From Thermoproteota archaeon (GTDB lineage Archaea; Thermoproteota; Thermoprotei; Thermoproteales; Thermocladiaceae): a stretch of 8,058 bases of DNA. How positions within the stretch are numbered: position 1 is the stretch's first letter; each line of letters starts with the position of its first letter. The stretch covers positions 1 through 8,058 of the forward strand of contig JAADDN010000103.1 of NCBI GenBank assembly GCA_013153895.1, written 5' to 3'. The notes below the pieces were generated by a model. The model did no database searches, was not told where the DNA came from, and was given only the letters and a program-made list of their open reading frames with translations. The translations under genes were made by a program, and so were the position numbers. Of the stretch, positions 5,103 through 8,058 are shown piece by piece.

Positions 5103-6029
5103 TCATAATTCAACGTTACTAATCATTTTCTCTATAGAATCAACATACTTGAATACATCGTCTGGAAACACTAAAACATATGTGAGATCTCTACCGAAAG
5201 TGTTCATCGCATGCTCTAGAGCTGCAATTACGGCACCACTGCTGAGACCAACTAGGAGACCTTCTTTTCGTGCAAGCTCTATTACTCCTTTTACAGCATC
5301 TTTCAATCCTATCTCGAACACGTGATCTACTATGTTGATCCACCTAGGTCCAGCTTTTATGGGCTTCATTCCAGGTATATGATCATCTTCTCTACATGCT
5401 ACTCCTATGATCTTAATGTTTGGAAACTCCTCCTTAAGTGCTCGACCTATCCCACAAATATGACCGCTAGTACCTATAGCTGCTATAAATATGTCAGGTT
5501 TCTTAGATATTGTCTTAAGCTGTTTAACAAGCTCTCTTCCTGTATATATGTAGTGAGCTTCTGGATTTAGATCATTCTCAAACTGGTCTGTAAAACATGC
5601 TTCAAACCTGTCTGCTAGCTCTCTACATAGTTTTATCATGTCCTCATTATTTATCTCTATATCAGTCTCTATGTACCTCGCTCCTAGTATCTTTAGTATC
5701 GTCTTCACATATCTTTCAACTCTTCTAGGGAGAAGTATCGTGACATCTATACCATATAGTTTTCCTAGTATTGATAATGCTATACCATAGTTTCCAGATG
5801 TTGCATCAAGAATTCTCCTACACTTACCTTTCAAGTTCTCTATCATGTATAGTGCAACTCTATCTTTTATGCTTCTACTTAGAGGATTATAGAACTCAAG
5901 TTTTGCCCACACGTCCCCAAAGGATTCTAACCTCACTAATGGTGTAGGCCACGATCTCTTAAGTAGATCAAGTACACTATAGTATACTTCTATCTTCTCG
6001 AGTTTTTCTGATGATTCTTCTTTTGACAC
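5103..6029 (-). CDS. Divergent cysteine synthase-family PLP-dependent enzyme
   Basis: A 308-residue fold-type II PLP enzyme, the family of O-acetylserine and O-phosphoserine sulfhydrylases and cystathionine beta-synthase. Seen: TPLVRL (29-34), the PLP lysine K55 in SRSIKDR, the substrate loop TSGNYG (77-82; TSGNTG in cysteine synthases), the phosphate loop GTSGHICGIGR (186-196; usually GTGGTxTGxGR), HIPGM (217-221, in place of HKIQGI), GLSSGA (261-266) and FPDDVFKYVD (288-297, where PDSG is usual). Length fits CysK/CysM and is shorter than the extended O-phosphoserine enzymes. The altered phosphate loop and PDD in place of PDS make the exact substrate uncertain. The GTG start at 6029 has GGGAG 9 bases upstream. 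It lies 51 bases after pheS on the same strand, so the two may be cotranscribed. Confidence 0.82.
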   Translation of the reverse strand: MSKEESSEKLEKIEVYYSVLDLLKRSWPTPLVRLESFGDVWAKLEFYNPLSRSIKDRVALYMIENLKGKCRRILDATSGNYGIALSILGKLYGIDVTILLPRRVERYVKTILKILGARYIETDIEINNEDMIKLCRELADRFEACFTDQFENDLNPEAHYIYTGRELVKQLKTISKKPDIFIAAIGTSGHICGIGRALKEEFPNIKIIGVACREDDHIPGMKPIKAGPRWINIVDHVFEIGLKDAVKGVIELARKEGLLVGLSSGAVIAALEHAMNTFGRDLTYVLVFPDDVFKYVDSIEKMISNVEL

Positions 6030-6038
6030 AATATTGAT

Positions 6039-6043
6039 CTCCC
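6039..6043 (-). promoter_or_regulatory. Ribosome binding site supporting the GTG start of the PLP-enzyme gene
   Basis: GGGAG lies 9 bases before the GTG at 6029-6027 and supports this non-ATG start. A TATA-like ACTTAAACTA (about 6066-6075) lies roughly 40 bases upstream of the start codon, so an internal promoter between pheS and this gene is also possible. Confidence 0.45.
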
Positions 6044-6080
6044 GTAGGTATAGTGCTAGAGAGATAGTTTAAGTGTTATC

Positions 6081-7628
6081 TCATGATCTCACTATCTTCA
6101 GTCTTCTAATCAGCTTGCTGTAGCATTCCTTCAATTTTTCTACATCTCTAGCATGTATTAATCTTATATCGTCTATCTCTAGCAAAGTCATAGCTAGCCT
6201 ATCAAGACCCATGCCGAATGCAAGTACTTTACACTCTCTAACTCCTGCAGGATATGTTACTTCTGGTCTAAATACTCCACAGCCGACGAATTCTACCCAT
6301 CCAAGCTTCTCATGCCATATGTATCCTTCAGCTGATGGACAAGTGAAGGGGAAGTAAGCTGGCTTGAACATTACCTTTTCTATTCCAAGCTTCTTAACAA
6401 AAGTCTCCAATATTGAGAGTAGGTGTTTAAACTTTACGTTTCTACCAACAACTATACCATCAGCCTGATAGAACTCCATAGCATGCTTAGGATCGAGAGT
6501 CTCAGGTCTGAATACTTTTCCTATAGTAAATATCCTGTACTCTCCTTCTCCTCTCTCATATAGTGCTCTTATAGTTACAGCAGTAGTCTGAGTTCTAAGA
6601 ATGAGTCTTAATGCACGTTCAGGAGACCACTTGTATCTCCATCCTCTACTACCTGTCTCCCAACCATCCTCATGAACTCTACGAACCTTCTCTAAGAGAT
6701 CTACAGGAGGAGCATGACCCTGTACTGGATGTTTTATGAAGAACGTGTCATGTACTTCTCTTGCTGGATGATCTTGAGCTTGAAAGAGAGTATCGAAGTT
6801 CCAGAACTCTATCTCACATATTGGTCCATGAACCTCCTCGAACCCAAGCTCAACAAATATGTCACGAATGATCTCTAGGAACTCTCTCATGAAATGTGGA
6901 ATAGATAGTGGAGCTTCAGGAACCTGTATATTTAGATCAAACTCCTTCAACACAACTCTACTCCACTCACCACTTCGCAATATCTCAGGTGTTAGCGCTG
7001 TTATGACCTTAGCTGGAACTATCTTACCAGATGATAGAAGGTTCTTACAGAGATCTGTTAGTTCTATTACGATCCTAGTTCTCTCACGTATTCTAACAAG
7101 CTTCCTCTTCTGAAACTCTTGAAGAACCTCAGGAGGCACATTAGACGCATCTAGCGTACCAACATTCTTCAACTCTTCCAAAATCTTCTGCTTTCTTAGC
7201 AACCTCTCAACAACCTCGCTAAGAGTACCTGAGAACTTTATAACTCTGCCCTCTACCTTACATAATCCACTTCTGACAAGATTGCTCAATATTATACTAC
7301 ACATCTTCTCACTAAACATCTCCCTACAACACTGAAGAACATCATCTAAAGATATCTCAGAAATATTAGGACCATACTTCTCTTTAACATAATTAAGCAA
7401 CCTCAGCTCAGGAAGACCAACCTCAGAATAATTCAACCCCTCATCAGTAAGCTCAACGAGCTTAATAGTGCTACGTAAAGTCCTAATAAGACCCCTAAAC
7501 TCAAGCTCTCCCAATATCCTCATCAATGAACTAACATCACGACCAACAGTAGAAGCAACCTCATCAACAGATACACACCCCTTCTCAAAAACAATCCTCA
7601 ATATATTAACATACTCCTCAGGCAGCAC
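6081..7628 (-). CDS. pheS: Phenylalanyl-tRNA synthetase alpha subunit
   Basis: A 515-residue class II aminoacyl-tRNA synthetase, the catalytic subunit that charges tRNA-Phe together with PheT. The N-terminal half carries winged-helix units typical of archaeal and eukaryotic PheS (about 1-65, 70-130 and a third to about 200). Catalytic half: the motif 1 region GFEEVHGPICEIEFWNFD, the AQDHPAR loop, RTQTTAVTIRAL (345-356), motif 2 FRPE (373-376) with HAMEFYQ (382-388), the phenylalanine-binding FPFTCPS loop, GWVEFVGCGVFRPEV (443-457) and motif 3 GMGLDRLAM (472-480). All expected elements are present and length is normal. The GTG start at 7628 has GGAGAT 6 bases upstream; no ATG lies near. pheT is not adjacent in the window. 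The upstream AT-rich core at about 7693-7705 supplies a promoter. Confidence 0.96.
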   Translation of the reverse strand: MLPEEYVNILRIVFEKGCVSVDEVASTVGRDVSSLMRILGELEFRGLIRTLRSTIKLVELTDEGLNYSEVGLPELRLLNYVKEKYGPNISEISLDDVLQCCREMFSEKMCSIILSNLVRSGLCKVEGRVIKFSGTLSEVVERLLRKQKILEELKNVGTLDASNVPPEVLQEFQKRKLVRIRERTRIVIELTDLCKNLLSSGKIVPAKVITALTPEILRSGEWSRVVLKEFDLNIQVPEAPLSIPHFMREFLEIIRDIFVELGFEEVHGPICEIEFWNFDTLFQAQDHPAREVHDTFFIKHPVQGHAPPVDLLEKVRRVHEDGWETGSRGWRYKWSPERALRLILRTQTTAVTIRALYERGEGEYRIFTIGKVFRPETLDPKHAMEFYQADGIVVGRNVKFKHLLSILETFVKKLGIEKVMFKPAYFPFTCPSAEGYIWHEKLGWVEFVGCGVFRPEVTYPAGVRECKVLAFGMGLDRLAMTLLEIDDIRLIHARDVEKLKECYSKLIRRLKIVRS

Positions 7629-7636
7629 AACAACAT

Positions 7637-7642
7637 CTCCAC
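7637..7642 (-). promoter_or_regulatory. Ribosome binding site deciding the pheS GTG start
   Basis: GGAGAT lies 6 bases upstream of the GTG at 7628-7626. The reading frame stays open further upstream without ATG, GTG or TTG near the promoter, so this site is the best evidence for the chosen start. Confidence 0.5.
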
Positions 7643-7691
7643 TACACTCAGAAGATATAACAAACCACCAAGAAGAAGAAACAGAGAGAAC

Positions 7692-7705
7692 AAAAATTTA
7701 AAACA
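7692..7705. promoter_or_regulatory. Bidirectional TATA core for pheS (-) and a C/D sRNA (+)
   Basis: AAAAATTTAAAACA (7692-7705) reads as a TATA box on both strands. On the minus strand the predicted start is near 7672, leaving a leader of about 45 bases for pheS. On the plus strand the predicted start is near 7725, just before box C (7729) of the candidate sRNA. Confidence 0.5.
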
Positions 7706-7728
7706 TACCTTCCCACATAAAAAGTAGA

Positions 7729-7779
7729 GTGATGACCAGAGGATTATGCAGAACAGATGAAGACAGGGAGTACCACTGA
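7729..7779 (+). ncRNA. Candidate box C/D sRNA divergent from pheS
   Basis: Box C GTGATGA (7729-7735) and box D CTGA (7776-7779) are perfect and 40 nt apart, the usual archaeal spacing (39 in the other sRNA of this window). The inner boxes are degenerate: D' reads CAGA (7749-7752) and C' reads CAGATGA (7754-7760). The 12 nt upstream of box D, CAGGGAGTACCA (7764-7775), would pair with UGGUACUCCCUG and direct methylation of its A at position 5. The 5' guide (7736-7748) would pair with CAUAAUCCUCUGG. I do not recognise either target. A TATA box at 7692-7705 lies at the right distance to start this RNA. There is no clear terminal stem. Confidence 0.5.
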
Positions 7780-7867
7780 CCAGATCTTAAAGGGTTTAGA
7801 GACCTCTTCATAAAGCTCACAAGGTACCGTAAGCGTACGAGTTTATAAAGAACTTAAATACGCGAAC
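7780..7867. other. Spacer without a recognised gene
   Basis: No coding frame, tRNA or C/D motif pair is apparent. It holds a TATA-like GTTTATAAAG (about 7839-7849) followed by ACTTAAATACGCG, and a small palindromic element around GTACCGTAAGCGTAC (7823-7837). The promoter-like core has no obvious product on either strand: to the right it would read antisense to the gene at 7898-8058, and to the left it would read antisense to the sRNA at 7729-7779. Confidence 0.3.
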
Positions 7868-7897
7868 AGAAGGGTATAAGAAAGAGAAATATAAGAT
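7868..7897 (-). terminator. T-rich termination region of the rightmost gene
   Basis: Directly after the TAA stop at 7900-7898, the minus strand is strongly T- and pyrimidine-rich (TTATATTTCTCTTTCTTATA and on to CCCTTCT), with no hairpin. U-rich tracts like this are the usual archaeal termination signal. Confidence 0.4.
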
Positions 7898-8058
7898 TTA
7901 TTGTTTCAAGACTTTAACTAATGTTCTTAAAGGTGTTTGTATGGGTCGTATTATTCCGGTGCTGACGAATATTGTATTGTCTTTCCAATAGAGTATGCTT
8001 TCTGCTCCTCCTTTATCCCATGTTACGATTATGGTAACGTTCTTCAGCCTAATTTTTC
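7898..8058 (-). CDS. C-terminal fragment of an unrecognised protein
   Basis: The last 52 residues of a gene that enters from the right edge; no start lies in the window. The frame beginning with codon ATT at 8054-8056 region reads KIRLKNVTIIVTW, then DKGGAESILYWKD, NTIFVSTGIIRPIQTPL and a helical basic end LRTLVKVLKQ, and stops at TAA (7900-7898). It looks like beta strands and a loop followed by a short helix. I do not recognise the family. Evidence that it codes: an open frame to the edge, protein-like composition, and a T-rich tract right after the stop. Confidence 0.6.
   Translation of the reverse strand, partial: KIRLKNVTIIVTWDKGGAESILYWKDNTIFVSTGIIRPIQTPLRTLVKVLKQ

Noticed and set aside
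6061..6082. Inverted repeat GAGATA/TATCTC between pheS and the PLP-enzyme gene as a terminator
   Set aside because: It is only 6 AT-rich base pairs with a 10-base loop, overlaps the pheS stop and lacks a T-tract. At growth temperatures of a thermophile it would not be stable.
6859..7113. Plus-strand open frames of 84 and 77 codons opposite pheS
   Set aside because: They are antisense to well-conserved pheS sequence and are shadows of its frame.
1..8058. CRISPR array, insertion sequence or integration site
   Set aside because: No repeated spacer-repeat pattern, transposase-like frame, terminal inverted repeats or tRNA-derived attachment site was seen by eye.

Overview
The window looks like a chromosomal segment of a hyperthermophilic crenarchaeon (Thermoproteota, perhaps Desulfurococcales-like). 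Four things suggest this: an archaeal NMD3 homologue, an archaeal-type phenylalanyl-tRNA synthetase alpha subunit with N-terminal winged helices, AT-rich TATA-box promoters placed so that transcripts have little or no leader, and box C/D guide-RNA and kink-turn signatures. The lineage is inferred from these features, not from a database match.

Layout. 1-1054 (-): most of an HD-domain nucleotide phosphohydrolase that runs off the left edge. 1055-1389: a 335-base GC-richer spacer. On the minus strand it holds a well-formed box C/D sRNA (1098-1147) and possibly a degenerate second one. On the plus strand it holds a strong TATA box followed at the expected start-site distance by a perfect kink-turn hairpin (1271-1310), which would lead the nmd3 transcript. 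1390-3173 (+): nmd3 overlapping by 4 bases with a metallo-beta-lactamase-fold hydrolase, so translationally coupled. 3148-3792 (-): a stand-alone Cas4-like PD-(D/E)XK nuclease with Fe-S cysteines, whose 3' end overlaps the hydrolase gene. 3866-4804 (+): an unrecognised protein that appears to be a KaiC/RadA-like fold without a working Walker A motif, ending in a winged helix. 4778-5017 (-): a small unrecognised protein. 5103-6029 and 6081-7628 (-): pheS followed by a divergent cysteine-synthase-family PLP enzyme. 7629-7897: a spacer with a second candidate C/D sRNA on the plus strand, sharing an AT-rich promoter core with pheS. 7898-8058 (-): the C-terminal end of an unrecognised protein.

Theme. 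Much of the window serves translation and RNA maturation: NMD3 (large ribosomal subunit), PheS (tRNA charging), two candidate methylation guides and an L7Ae-type kink-turn. The guide next to box D of the 1098-1147 sRNA is complementary to the conserved tRNA D-arm. The most interesting signals are in the two larger spacers, not in the coding genes. No CRISPR array, insertion sequence, tRNA gene or rRNA gene was seen.
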